A stretch of DNA of 64,000 nt, taken from contig NC_079147.1 of NCBI RefSeq assembly GCF_945859685.1, positions 264,544,572 to 264,608,571 on the forward strand. The letters are read 5' to 3'. A program made the position numbers and the translations under genes. Under the pieces are notes generated by a model that was not told the origin of the DNA, searched no databases, and was given only the letters and a program-made list of their open reading frames with translations. Position 1 is the first letter of the stretch. Each line of letters starts with the position of its first letter. Below are positions 22,300 through 33,544 of this stretch, in pieces. The DNA is from Eupeodes corollae (lineage: Eukaryota > Arthropoda > Insecta > Diptera > Syrphidae).

Positions 22300-23062
22300 T
22301 AAATTAAAAAAATAAAAACCTAAAAAAGAACATTACTCAAAGTTCGTAAAAATTGAATCTCGACTTAAATATCTTTTCAAAAATTTGAGATTATGGCTTT
22401 CAACTACTTTTATCTATTAAAAAATATTGTTGTCAATATTAAGTAAAATTTTGAGAAAAATCGAATTGACAGTTTTTTTTACAAAAAATAGAAACTTAAA
22501 ACAAAATTTAATTAAAGTTGGTAAAAATTGATTTTCAAATCAAATATTTTTTCAACAACTTGAGACTATGAGACTAATGTTGACTTATAAGAAATATTGT
22601 TTTTAACATTTGGGCAAAATTTTAAGAAAAATCGAATCGAAGGTTTTTTACAAAAAATACAAATCTGAACAAAAAAATTAATAAAAAGTGGTAAACATTG
22701 ATTTTCGACTCAAATATCTTTTTAAAACTTTGAGATATTAGCTTTAATCTACTTTTATCTTTTAAAAAATATTGTTTTCAACATCCAGTAAAATTTTGAG
22801 AAAAATAAAATTTAACAAAAAATGGTAAAAATTGATTTTCGACTCAATAATCATTTCAAAAGTTTGAGATGTTCGCTTTAAACTACTTTTGCCTTTTAAA
22901 AAATATTGTTGGTAATTTTAAAACCTTAAAGAATAAGTCAACTACCAACTTTTTTAACCCAACACGAAAACCAGCAAACTTTTTAGCAAGACAAATCGAC
23001 AGAAGGGATGGGAAGTTATCAGTGTGGGTTGCATCTCAGCCTCTTTTTTTAATCTTCTTTTA
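22300..23062 (+). repeat. Foldback-family fragment: tandem units of about 171-179 bp plus conserved centre
   Basis: Diverged tandem units recur with the words GTAAAAATTGATTTTCGACT, CAAATATCTTTTCAAAA, TTTGAGATTATGGCTT and TTGAGAAAAATCGAATTGAC. The GACT-CAAATAT anchor recurs at about 22362, 22536, 22707 and 22841, so units are about 171-174 bp and the last is shortened. The array ends in a unique block at about 22925-23060 with AACCCAACACGAAA, CAAATCGACAGAAGGGATGG and AAGTTATCAGTGTGGGTTGC. The same array and block lie at 53640-54730 and, inverted, at 62268-63060. Confidence 0.85.
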
Positions 23063-24001
23063 AATCTTACATTATTTGTTGCTTTCAGAAGTATCAATAA
23101 ATAAAAAAGTAAATAAACATTTTAAGAATTTTAAAGTACTTAATCAATAATTGAATTGAAAGTAAAAAGGTGACTCGAATTTGTATAGGCGAAATTGAAT
23201 AAATTATAAAACTTTCATGCCCGGAATCAAGAAAATACCAGGAAAACATTCTTAAAAGTAAAGAACGATGGTTCGACGTTGATTGCGAAAAAGCACGCAA
23301 GGAGTTGTGGATGGCCATTAACCAATTAAATGGAGCAAAACTAAAAATCAGTTTGAAACTAAATATCGATGCATTGCATAATCACTTCACGTTACTTTCC
23401 AATACGCTTAACCTTCGTACTCGAATGATATTTTGGTTAGTGTCATAGTCAAAACTCACGGCGAAGTTAACACCGTACTATTGAAATTGAAGGACGGAAA
23501 AGCTTTACGACCTGATGGTATAAGTTTAACATCGGCTTTCAATACAATTGTTCATACTATACTACCAGAAAAGTTAAAAATTCCTTAATTTTTCCCATAC
23601 TCAAGAAAGGCAAGATTCATGATCCATCCAACTACCCTGGGATATCCTTCCGTTGTTCCGTTGCATTCATTATAAAAAGTTGCTTGGGGAATTTCAGGCA
23701 AGTTTTAGAAGTGGCTACTCGACTATCGACAATATTTTTGAACAAAAAAAGAAGCTCTAGGTATTTTTTGTCCATTTCAAGGCAGCTTTTGATACCGTTG
23801 AACGTTCATCACTATTCTTCAAGCTTTTCAATTATGGGATGTCTGACAAATTTGGGCATGTACTAGAAAGCATCTATGACGAAAATAAGGGAGCGGTATA
23901 GAATGGCGCCGAAAAGTCGAAGAGTTTCGAATCGAAGATGGGAGTCAAGCCAGGATGCAATTTAAGCCCAAATCGTTTTGCTTTGTTCATAGAGAACCTG
24001 A

Positions 24002-24427
24002 TTGTTTTTCTTCCTGGAGAAATTAAAATATCGAGGTAACTCAAAGCCCTGCTTTTTTGCAAATGACGTCATACTGTTTGATTACTCGCCCGAAACCCTA
24101 CAGTTGATGATTAACCGATTGAATGTATATTGCCGGTTATGGAATCTGAAAGTCAATTTGAGCAAATCCAAGGCGATGATATTCCGAAATGGTTCTAGTA
24201 GAACAATCAGGAATGAGAGATGGCACTATAACAGAGAACCAATGGAGATTGTTAAAGCCTACAACTACCTAGGATTTACCATAACCAGCAATCTTAATAC
24301 ACACCTTAAAGAAAAGCTGATGAAATCTAAAAGTGCAATATCCTCAACATGGAAGAAACGCTTCTTAAACCATTCAATACCACATAGTGTTAAACAGAAG
24401 GTCTTTGTCGGGAGGGGAGAAGTTTGA
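24002..24427 (+). pseudogene. LINE RT palm and thumb, catalytic Asp replaced
   Basis: 141 codons. Residues 19-30 read FANDVILFDYSP, where the second residue pair of the catalytic FADD has become ND. This is followed by INRLNVYCRLWNLKVNLSKS, KAMIFRNG, and YNYLGFTITSNLNTHLKEKL. The last part of the thumb (SAISSTWKKRFLNHS) runs into a stop after KVFVGRGEV, where the next segment overlaps in another frame at 24387. Confidence 0.82.
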
Positions 24428-24809
24428 AAAGGTCAAAAAAAATCAGAGGTTCTTCATTAAAAGATTATTTCGTTTACCGAAAAACACCCCAAACTATATG
24501 AACTCAATTGAGACAGACCTATCACCGCTTTTCATCAAAACTATTAAATGTCATGTTGATTCTATCAAAAAAGTTTTTAAAGTGCCAGATGAAAGACTCC
24601 CAAGAATTCTGGCATTGAAAACAATTGAGAAGAATAATCTGTGGTATAAAAAGCTAGAAGACCACGCTGCCTACTGTAAAACGGACTGTCGAATAATTGT
24701 TGAAAATGGTATTTACTGCCATAACGACATCCGGAATCTTATTGCAAATTTAGATGACAAACTGAGAGTCGACGCTATTAATGAAACTGAAGCCTCGGTG
24801 CACAGCTGA
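24387..24809 (+). pseudogene. LINE RT C-terminal region
   Basis: 140 codons beginning at the frameshift. Recognisable residues are QRFFIKRLFRLPKNTPNYMN, IKTIKCHVDSIKKVFKVPDE and RLPRILALKTIE, which form the C-terminal helix-rich region of this LINE type. Downstream, in other frames, CERNYVREQ and MRLEMISLNNIPHRED continue to about 24950. This is probably the 3' part of the ORF before the 3' UTR. Confidence 0.8.
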
Positions 24810-25000
24810 TCTGTGTACAACCATCTAAATCACAATTTATGCGAACGTAACTACGTTCGAGAACAAACAGGAGCTCATATCGACAATTATCAAAATGAGA
24901 TTAGAAATGATAAGTCTTAATAATATACCTCATCGGGAGGATCTGTTGTGAAAGTGTCAAATTTTATGTAAAGAAATCTGTTTCTGAAAAATATTACTTT

Positions 25001-26844
25001 TGAGCAATTGTTCAGAAAACTAACATTGTCTATTCCACTGTGCACAATATATTTCTGTCAAGCTGTTACATATTAAAACATTTTGAAGGTTTAGAGTGTG
25101 GGACCAACATACGTACCTCTAGCCTCAACCCGATACCCGGTACTGAAATATTATTGTTGTCATATTACCTACATAAAATAAAACTTATACTTAAAGCAAT
25201 ACCCGGTTACAAGATGGATCTTGGTTAACCATCAAGATGGGTTTTGCATGCTTCTAAAGAGGTTTCCACGTTTTTAAAACAATGAAATTACCTGAAACTA
25301 AATCTCTCATGACTATGTAACTATAAAGTCATTTTTAGATTGCTGATGGCTGATGCTGGGACTTATAGACTGAAATTAGAGATTGAAGATTGCAGATCGA
25401 CGACGCCTGAGATACGTCGAATCATCATCATAACATCTTGCGCTGATTGCTTACCACAATGAGTGCACAATTAGATGCAATAATATACTATGAGTTTTTA
25501 GATTGTAATTGTTATTATTCTCGCACCAAGCTAGTCAGCTACAGCGCCAGCTTCTCGTCGTCGCCGTCAACAGATCAGCGCCATCACCAAGGTTTGATGA
25601 AATAATGGCATTTTCTCAGCAGTCCATCGACGCGACGTCGTTATTCATCATTATAAGGGATTTTATTGCTCTTTAGTAAAGGTACGTCAGGTAATGACTT
25701 ATTTTTTAGAAGAACGAAGAAAACCCAGAGAATAAATCTGCTGGTGGAAATTATTGCAAAAACTAAATATACACTTGCAGTGCATCCTCTAGATTCTCCA
25801 AGTTGAAGTGAAGACTATTATATGTAAAGAGTTTATGTACCAAGGTGATTCTAGGTGGCTACGTTTAGATGTATCTACCTCTCAAGTGAGGTACAAAAAG
25901 CTGAAAATAATCTCATCATCATCACTAGCAACGCATCGCAACGGTTCGACGATCTGCATTTCAGAAATCGGCTTTAGTGTCTGAAGAAAAGTTGAGACTC
26001 GATGAATAATTCCTTAAGGTGTTCTTTTTTCAACTTTTTTTTTGTTCTTCTTTACAAAAGAGGTGAAGAAAGATAATTAACAATCTTGATTACTTGGCTA
26101 AGTTTGAATGTATGTAAGAACTAAGAACAAGGAAATAAATGGAATTCTTCGGTTTCTCAAGAAGTGTTGGGGATCTTTTTTTGCACTTGGGAGTCCGCTA
26201 GGATGGTTGTACGAGTCTTACCACAACCGTAAAAAGAAAAATTATATAAGATTTAGCAAAAGATAGGTTTTTTGTTGTAAAGAAGTTAGCGGTTATGTAT
26301 TTTATATATACGACTATGACCGTGGCACTACCGTTTTGTTGGAGAATAGATCTTTAGCTTTTTCAACTTGAGACCTAGATTTATGAAGAATTTATCATAC
26401 ATTTTATGAGTGATCAGCTGGTGTAGATTTTTAGCACATAATCGTATACAAATCAAAACTTTTATTGAAAAGAATGTTAATAATATTTCAACATTCAACA
26501 CATTCAAAATGGTGGATACAAACGGTGTTTTGTTAGCTGCTTCCAATGATTAGATGGTTTTTGCTAATGATTTGACATTTGAAAATGTCTAACTTTGTTG
26601 GCAATTCTTTGCAGTGAAAATAAATCTATTCTCGAAGTTTATAGAACACTTGGTCAATTTTAAGGTTTTTGGTGATAAAGTAGGTTTCTGGTAAAATGGC
26701 TTCCTAACAATCCTCAAGGCATTTGGTGAAGCTTACACGATAGTGATGACAGCGGTAACTATTTCTTTGAAATGAGTAAGGATATGCCGTTACGGCATAG
26801 AGCCGTGCTGTCTGGATTTTTTGTTACAAAAATTAATCAGCTAA
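25001..26844. other. Non-coding stretch with a GC-richer island at 25480-25680
   Basis: No gene is recognised. 25480-25680 (CAGCGCCAGCTTCTCGTCGT region) is GC-richer, lacks transposon motifs and has the look of host single-copy DNA. The rest is AT-rich. Confidence 0.45.
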
Positions 26845-27930
26845 GGCAAGGTTAAGTTAGATTGATAGAGTAAGACACACTTAGGCCAGTTAAATGGCCC
26901 TTTCTGATACTACATGAATCTTGAGGCTTTCTTCTATGCTCTATGAAACCAGTTTGTACAATGTAAAAGATTGATTACGTTAATATGATTGCGATCGTTT
27001 TGATCGTTATAGAATTCTCCTAGGTAAGTCTTGCGTTTATGAGCTACAGCATGCCCTGAACGGAGGATGTGAAGAACTGTTTATTCCTCTTCCTCATCCA
27101 TACACCGTCTGCAAAAGTCATTCGAGGGCTCACCTAAAGCGCTTTAAATCTAGGGTAGGCAGATGTTTTTCGTGACTTGACACGTGGAATAAGAAGAGTT
27201 GTGCTTGACCATTTCTAGCGAGTTCATCCGCTTTACGAATTCATATGGAATGTATTTAGGGTCCTGCATCCAGAAAAAGTTCAGGTATGGACTATACAGG
27301 TATGGACTATACAGAATGAGGATATCAGATGTAACATTTTCTTTAAGCCAAGAAAGGACTTCTTTTATCGCCAAAAGTTCCACCTGGAACACACTAAAAT
27401 GATTGAAAGGCGGAATGAGGGACTTAATTTCAGTCGTTCAGGGTACACACCTCCACCAATAACTTCATTTATTTTTGAACCATCTGCATAAAAGTAGATT
27501 GACTCCTACTTCAAGGAATGCCATATCCTCCAAGAAAGATCTAGAAGGTAGAGAAATCTGAAAGTTTCTGTCGAGTTGTAGTCTCTGTGCTTTGGAATTA
27601 ATTCTAAATACTTAAGAGTTACGGAGTGTCCAATTTTGTTGTTAACCCAATGCAATGAAGTTTTGTGTTGAGTAGCAGAGCTTGCAGCTATTTGTGTGCT
27701 AGGTATGTCAAGAGGTGTTAGGTAGAGTAGGGTATCCAGTGTCCCAGATGGGGTCGTGAGAAGCGATCCTCTTATGCATAGCAAGCTAGTTTGTCACGGT
27801 GTAAAGCTTTTTCTAGATTAATCTACAAAACTGAGACACCGTGTAGTAAAATCGGTCTCATTACCGATGTGTATAACGAATGCGTAATCCGGGGTTGTAA
27901 GCCTCATTTATTACTAACCGTGTTTTGTTG
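26845..27930 (-). mobile_element. I/LOA-like LINE, copy 3, antisense
   Basis: On the minus strand, 27930-27790 matches the RT thumb of copy 1 (GNKxG, SVxRPILL-HGVSVL). 27784-27506 gives MLCIRGSLLTTPSGTLDTLL, YLTPLDI and IAASSAT. 27530-27360 leads into a damaged RNase H with FQVELLAIKEVLSWLKENV. The zinc-knuckle region and 3' UTR follow, to a worn TAACC-like tail at about 26850. Residue order is the same as at 560-1938. A 15-bp tandem duplication of TATGGACTATACAGG sits at 27286-27315. The central RNase H (SDSQAA to ADELA) is largely deleted. Confidence 0.88.
27506..27784 (-). pseudogene. LINE RT-to-RNase H linker segment
   Basis: 92 open codons: LCIRGSLLTTPSGTLDTLLY, LTPLDIPSTQIAASSAT and ILELIPKH-like residues, nearly superposable on the 700-930 region of LINE copy 1. 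It lies between RT and RNase H and has no catalytic residues. It is open only by chance survival. Confidence 0.85.
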
Positions 27931-28025
27931 GAAAATCTATCAATAGTAAAGCAGGATTTTACACGAATAACAAAAACAATGCCGTAGTATAAATACTACC
28001 GATAAAAGTTAAAGTAGAATCTTAC

Positions 28026-28159
28026 TATGGATGTGTTTTTAACATTTATACGAGTCTCGAATGGATCTTCTGTGATTTCCACTAAAATGTTGGTACGATC
28101 GATATTGCATTCGTATCTTGATGGCAGTGTGCGTTGAGTAGTTGTGCATTTGGAATCAT
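28026..28159 (-). other. Possible host exon, unidentified
   Basis: On the minus strand a short open stretch reads DSKCTTTQRTLPSRYECN, then IDRTNILVEITEDPFETRIN and VKNTSI. It is flanked by a T-rich tract and CAG at the 5' side (TTTTTTTTTGCC...AAAACAG, boundary at 28159) and by GTAAGA at the 3' side (boundary at 28026). Codon choice looks protein-like (GAA, ATC, GAT, TTC, GAG) and the segment is less AT-rich than its surroundings. Two cysteines and an extracellular-like composition are visible. I do not recognise the family. If real, it is an internal 134-bp exon of a minus-strand gene with long introns. Confidence 0.35.
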
Positions 28160-28199
28160 CTGTTTTCCATTGGCAAAAAAAAATCAATCTTCTACTGTT

Positions 28200-30406
28200 G
28201 ACATTATTTAGTTTTGTAAATGAAAATGGACTAACTGGGCTTATTTTGCAAAAGAAAACAATAGAAAAGATAGTTAAGTTTTGCTATCTTTCCACCAAAA
28301 GTTTATCTTAGTTTAGATTAAATAAATCTTTTCACTTATGTAGTAGTCTACGAACAAACCCTCTTCTTGAAGTTCTTATTTTATGTCAAAACTGGAATTG
28401 TTAAATGAACTATTTTTATAGAATCTCAATTTTTAGATGTTTTCTTACCATTTCTTCTTAAAATTGTGCATTTTATAAGTTTTAGTTAGTTTTTGTTTTT
28501 GCTGAAGTCAATTTTAACTTTTGATATTCACAAAACTTTCTTCTATTTGTGAATTTTTTTATTATTATTCTTACAGATCTTCATTCAGTTGCACCAATTT
28601 TAAAATACAAAAATCTGGCTACTGCCAATGCGTTTTTTTGGGAATTTTCTACTATAATATTTATAGAATGCCAAAAAAACAACGGTACTAATAGCTTTTT
28701 TGCAAGAAAAGCGAGCTAAAGTAGTTTTGTTTTTACTCTTTATTGTCTGTACCGTTTTAGTTCTTAGTTTAGTTTAGTCCAAAATAAGACCTAGATACTT
28801 AGCCTTGTCTAGGAACCTTTACAATAGGGAGGGTTAGCATAAGGAATTTTGTATTTCCTCGAAATTGGGACCAAATTGGTTTTGTGTGGGTTAACACTTT
28901 TAATCAGCTAAACATCGAGGACAATTTGGTGACGACTTTATTTCCAGAAGTGGTCAAGTTTATTGGCCCCTTTGTTTGTGTAACTTAACACCTCTTGATT
29001 ACTTTTTATAGACCTATACCGATAAACCAGCAACTTTCGAAGCTTTGGACGCCAATACGTCCAGTTTTACAATAGGAAAAGTAGTAAAAAAATAAGACTG
29101 ATCGAAAGTCGTACTTATTAAATAAAGATATATAGTGTATTCAACCGTCACAAGGAACTTCTTACGGGATTGTTCTCTTCTTAAAACACCGATAAGATAA
29201 TTTATGTAAAAGGACTACACAAAATTCTGAGATAGTTCAAATCAATAATTGTGTCACCTTTTGTTTTAGGCCTTCAGTTAGGATTTTAAGGAAAGAATTC
29301 AGCAATTCCACATTTTTACAGAATCTAAAAAAAAAAAATGTTTGGCTGTGGCATGTTTTTACATTTTTTTTTAATTAGCAAAACAACTGTGCAACAAATA
29401 AATACAAAACTTTACAGAAATACCCCAATTTCCCTGCCCAAGTTAATAGTAAAAGCCCCCATTAAAGAAGAAAGAACCATGACAGTGATTAATGAATACA
29501 ATGTTTTGCTTCTTTTATTATTTTTACAAATTTTCACTTTAGATACCAATGCTAGAAGACTATAATACTTAATTGCGTACATACTTGATACGAACATCTA
29601 AAGTTTCACTTCAATGACCACAACTTATGTGTGGAACCCTCAGCCCTTTTTCAATTTAAAAACTTCGAAAAGATGTTTTAACTTTTGAATTTTTGCAGAT
29701 CAACGACATTTTAAACAAGCTATATACGGAAGTACATAATTAAAATAAAAAACAAAGTCGGACGTCTTCGATGTAGGTAAAGGTACATAAGGTTGTGACT
29801 TTATTTCACTTACATACCACATGCGCCCTCTGTCTGTAGTGAATAAAAGCACTGAAGCGCGCGATCAAAAATAAAAAAAGGTTGAAAATGAAATTAACCA
29901 AAGCGTGGGATTATTGTTTTTATTTTTGTTTTATTTTAATTTACTTTTGTATTAAATTGGTTAAAGTTTCTTATGTATGCCACACAGAGAGACACTCACG
30001 TGAGGCTTGTATTTAGAGCACCCTTTTTAAGTTACTTATGCAACAAACCAACAAACAAAAGAAAAGAAACAAGAAATCAAAATAAAAATAAAAAATGAAA
30101 ATTATAGTTTGAGTGGGAAATTTTGTTGAAATTTCCATTTCAGTAATTTTACTATCAACAATTTGGGTGAAGAAATATTTAGCAATGGTCTGCAAATTCA
30201 ATGACTTAATTATTTTGTATGTGGTCTGGTCATGTTTTGAGGGGTTACTTAACATTAATTATTATTTATGCTGCAAATTAATCAAATTACCTTATTGTGA
30301 ATTATTTTTAAGCCGCCAGTTCTGCAAAGGAAAGAAAAAAAGAAACTTTTATTAAAAATCTTGAAGTTGTTAAATATTTTGATATAAAAAGCTTTCATTA
30401 TTTTTT
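28200..30406. other. AT-rich non-coding stretch
   Basis: No gene or transposon that I can support in about 2.2 kb. Small open frames at 29338-29597 (both strands) and 30013-30355 have low-complexity hydrophobic translations and no motifs. Confidence 0.5.
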
Positions 30407-30760
30407 AGATAGATAGATAGATATTTTATTTCTTTCTTTAAAATATTATTTGGTTTGCTACCGCTCAGTTTACACAGAGATTTGATATTAAAAATATATC
30501 TTTCTACTGAATAAGTTATTTTTACAACATTATAATTACAAAAAGAAAACATTTATATTTTGAAGGAAAATATGATAAAAACCTTCATTTAAGTAAAACA
30601 AACAATTCAGTAAGAAATAGATTGAATTTTTAAACACATAGGATACGTAGAGTAATAAAAAAGTTGAATTTTAATTGAATAAATATAAATAAATAAATAA
30701 GTTATTTAAACATATATATATATATATAACATATAAATTAATAGTAAATAAATAAATAAA
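30407..30760. repeat. Cluster of short microsatellites
   Basis: (AGAT)n at 30407-30422, (AAAT)n at about 30683-30700, (TA)n at 30712-30729 and (AAAT)n at about 30748-30762. They sit just beyond the 7-bp satellite that flanks the Jockey-like LINE. Confidence 0.8.
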
Positions 30761-30812
30761 CAAGCAAATTATTTTGCAACAAAATCTAAAATCCAAAAGC
30801 AGGTACTAACTT

Positions 30813-31215
30813 AATAATAATAATAAAAAAAAAATAAATAACACATATTAAATAATAAATAACAAATAATAAATAATAAATAGTAAATAGTAAATAACAA
30901 ATAATAAATAATAAATAACAAATAATAAATAAATAACCATAAATAGTAAGTAATAAATAAATAAAAATAAATAAGCTTAGTAAATATAAATTAATGAATA
31001 ACATATACAAATAATAAATAATAAATAACATATAACAAATAACAAATAACAAATAATAAATAATCAATAATCAATGATAAATAATAAATAATAAATAATA
31101 AATAATAAATAATAAATAACAAATAATAAATAATAAATAATAAATAATAAATAATAAATAATAAATAATAAACAATAAATAGTAAGTAATAAGTAACAAA
31201 AATAGATAAATACAT
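30813..31215 (+). repeat. (AATAAAT)n satellite, 7-bp unit
   Basis: About 400 bp made almost wholly of AATAAAT/AACAAAT heptamers, most regular at 31078-31185. Because three 7-bp units make seven codons, the minus strand is open and would translate to a repeating YYLLFII heptad. That is an artefact of the repeat, not a protein. The array starts about 30 bp after the stop codon of the Jockey-like LINE ORF (in LINE orientation), so it may have grown from the LINE 3' tail. Confidence 0.9.
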
Positions 31216-32932
31216 TTTTAAGTGTTTTTAAGTGTTTAATTGCACTACCAAAGGGTTGTCAGAAATATCACAGTTCATTAAGAAATTATCAGTTAATTTT
31301 CGAATTCTTGTGCAAATCAGTTGAACACCTGTTTGATTATGAAGATCATTAGTTGAATAATGCCAGGGTAGATTAAGCATCATTTTTAAAATTTTGTTTT
31401 GACACACTTGGAGTTTTTTAATATGGGAGATTGCGCAATTACCCCACACCTGACATCCATACAACAACATTGCTTGAAACACAACCTTTTGTATAATTAT
31501 CTTATTTTCAGTACTTAAATGCGATTTTCTATTTATAAGCGGGTACAGCATTTTAATTGCAATATTAACTTTTTTAATTATTTTACTTATATGTTCTTTA
31601 AAGATAAGCCGCTTGTCAAGGTTTATTCCTAGATAATGCACATTGGACTCCCATTTTATAGTAGCACCATTGACTTCCAGCTCATTACTGGGAAGAAATA
31701 ATCGCTTTCTTTTTCTCGAGAAAAAGATTGATTTTATCTTTCCAGCATTTAATTTAATTTTCCATTTGTGATAATATCTCATTAAAATATGAAGTGCATT
31801 TTGAAGATAGGTCTCAATATTGAGACCAAACTCATGCGAAGAGAGTATGCAGGTGTCATCTGCATAAATCCCTGAATCACAATAAGGTAGCTGTGGAAAA
31901 TCAGACGTGTACACATTGTATAAGACAGGACCAAGAACTGAACCTTGAGGGACACCATACTGAATATTAACTAACACGGATTTACATTTATTAACGTACA
32001 CTTGAAAACATCTTCCTGATAAAAAACTTTGAATTGTTTTTATGAGAAAACTTGGAATCGCGAATGTTTCTAATTTGTAAATAAGAGCATTATGCCAAAC
32101 AGAGTCGAAAGCTTTTTCAATATCTAAAAGGACCATACCTGTAGATCTTCCTTCAGAACGATTATTTTTGATAATGTTACAAATCCTAAGGACTTGATGT
32201 GAAGTACTGTGGTGGCTCCTAAATCCAAACTGTTGGTCTGGAAAAATATGTTTTTCTTCAATTAATAAGTTGAGTTTTTTTTTTATTACTTTTTCGAACA
32301 CTTTACTCAAACTACTAAGAAGACTGATTGGCCTATAGCTACTAGGATTTTCCCTGTCCTTACCAGCTTTCAATATTGGTATGACCTTCGCTATTTTCCA
32401 GGTTTCAGGAAAGTATTGATTCTTCAAACAGGCGTTGATAATAAACGTTAGATACTTTATTCCTGACTTGGGTAAATTTTTGAGGTATACATTTTTTATA
32501 TTATCAAGTCCATCAGTTTTCCTTACTTGCAACTCTTTTATTATGGCGGAAACATCATCAACAGATACGTATTCATCTTGGGGTGTTTCTGTTACAGAAG
32601 ATAAAATTCTATAAGAGGCAGCGTCTACCAAACTTATAGTATCTAGGTCACTTAGCTGTTGGGATACCTCATGGTTTTTTCTGAATTCTACAGCGAAAGC
32701 ATTTGCCTTTTCACTATCAGTATAAAGGACCTCATTAGATATTTTAAGCGCAGGAATTATTCTTGTCTTATTTTTTATAATTTTAGCAATGTTCCAGAAA
32801 GGTTTATCATTTTTCTGTAACTGGCTGAGTGTTTGGTTCCATTGGGTATTTCGATTTTTTTGAACTTCCATAGAAATGAGTTTATTAAAAAACTTCAACT
32901 GATGGCGATGTACTGGCAAACGATATCGTTAT
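31216..32932 (-). mobile_element. Jockey-like LINE, antisense, 5'-truncated
   Basis: The element contains one long uninterrupted RT frame and almost no 3' UTR before the 7-bp satellite. No endonuclease precedes the RT; an in-frame TAA sits just upstream of the open frame at about 32930, so the copy is 5'-truncated. It is the least decayed LINE in the window. A Jockey-group assignment is inferred from DIEKAFDSVWH, GVPQGSVLGP and YADDT. Confidence 0.85.
31228..32919 (-). CDS. Jockey-like LINE reverse transcriptase (partial ORF2)
   Basis: 563 codons without a stop. In order: an N-terminal linker (NKPFW-like DKPFWNIAKIIKNK at 38-51), KTDGLDNI at 134-141 (normally K-x-PG-x-DNI, so the PG is altered), SYRPISLLSSLSKVFEK at 194-210, FGFRSHHSTSHQ at 231-242, catalytic D266 in LLDIEKAFDSVWH, GVPQGSVLGPVLYN at 322-335, catalytic IYADDTCIL at 351-359, VHYLGINLDK in the thumb, and the YGCQVWGNCA segment near the C-terminus. 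All three catalytic aspartates are present. The first codon is TTG in a frame opened by truncation, not a native start. The enzyme would copy LINE RNA at a nicked target; without the endonuclease part this copy is probably dead. Confidence 0.85.
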   Translation of the reverse strand: MPVHRHQLKFFNKLISMEVQKNRNTQWNQTLSQLQKNDKPFWNIAKIIKNKTRIIPALKISNEVLYTDSEKANAFAVEFRKNHEVSQQLSDLDTISLVDAASYRILSSVTETPQDEYVSVDDVSAIIKELQVRKTDGLDNIKNVYLKNLPKSGIKYLTFIINACLKNQYFPETWKIAKVIPILKAGKDRENPSSYRPISLLSSLSKVFEKVIKKKLNLLIEEKHIFPDQQFGFRSHHSTSHQVLRICNIIKNNRSEGRSTGMVLLDIEKAFDSVWHNALIYKLETFAIPSFLIKTIQSFLSGRCFQVYVNKCKSVLVNIQYGVPQGSVLGPVLYNVYTSDFPQLPYCDSGIYADDTCILSSHEFGLNIETYLQNALHILMRYYHKWKIKLNAGKIKSIFFSRKRKRLFLPSNELEVNGATIKWESNVHYLGINLDKRLIFKEHISKIIKKVNIAIKMLYPLINRKSHLSTENKIIIQKVVFQAMLLYGCQVWGNCAISHIKKLQVCQNKILKMMLNLPWHYSTNDLHNQTGVQLICTRIRKLTDNFLMNCDISDNPLVVQLNT

Positions 32933-33544
32933 TTTTTAATTTCATGCATATAAACACAAAAATATACCAACATTTTATATCAATTCATATAGTTTTAAAA
33001 TATGCTTTAGTAAAGTAGTATTCGAACTTAATTATTAAAAAATAAATCCTTCTTAAATTAATGTCAGAAGAAGTTGTCAAAAGAAAATATTTTAAAAACA
33101 AGAAGAATTTTAAATAACTGATGACATAAAACACTAAAATCTTAAAAAAGACAAATAAATATTATTTTCAAATAATAAGTTATGAAAAAAAAATAATGTT
33201 CGGCCATATTTAAACTTTCGAGACAATTTCGAAAGAAGTTTTGTAAATTTTTAGGAAATATGGTTCATTGAAAAAGACATTACTTTTGATCATAAGACAT
33301 AGTTTTTTACAATAAAGTTTTTAAACAAGTAAATCTTGTAAGAGCCATTTTAGGAAAAGTAATTTTCATAAAATAAATACATACTTACTTTCCATGCTCA
33401 ATATATTATATTTTTCATTTATAAGTTTATTTGAAAATATCCATGTTTTAAAATTCCCATTGGAAGATATGGAATGAAAATATTCACCATTATCGAAGAA
33501 AGGCCCAATTTTAGAATACTTTTTGGAGCAAGTGACTTCACATT
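32933..33544. other. AT-rich spacer with a weak exon-like segment
   Basis: Mostly A/T-rich. At 33389-33540 the minus strand is open, with CSKKYSKIGPFFDNGEYFHS and FKTWIFSNKL, and ends at a good donor-like GTAAGTAT. The upstream side abuts the 5' end of the LINE at 33545, where no acceptor can be seen. I treat it as unproven. Confidence 0.35.

Larger units (their letters stand above)
23200..25000 (+). mobile_element. LINE, sense strand, with FAND in place of FADD
   Basis: A degraded non-LTR element. 23250-23340 gives RWFDVDCEKARKELW (linker upstream of RT), 23490-23530 LKDGKALRPDGIS, 23590-23660 a mutated FKKG/NYRGI block, and 23880-23990 scrambled palm. Then come FFANDVILFDYSPETLQLMI (RT motif C) and YNYLGFTIT. 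The C-terminal region runs from 24430 with QRFFIKRLFRLPKNTPNYMN to the IPHRED segment near 24930. The order matches a LINE type common in insects. It is inactive: frames break repeatedly and the catalytic FADD is FAND. Confidence 0.82.

Noticed and set aside
30786..31215. Two minus-strand ORFs with a repeating YYLLFII pattern, like a membrane protein
   Set aside because: They are the translation of the 7-bp (AATAAAT)n satellite: three units give seven codons, so the frame stays open without selection.
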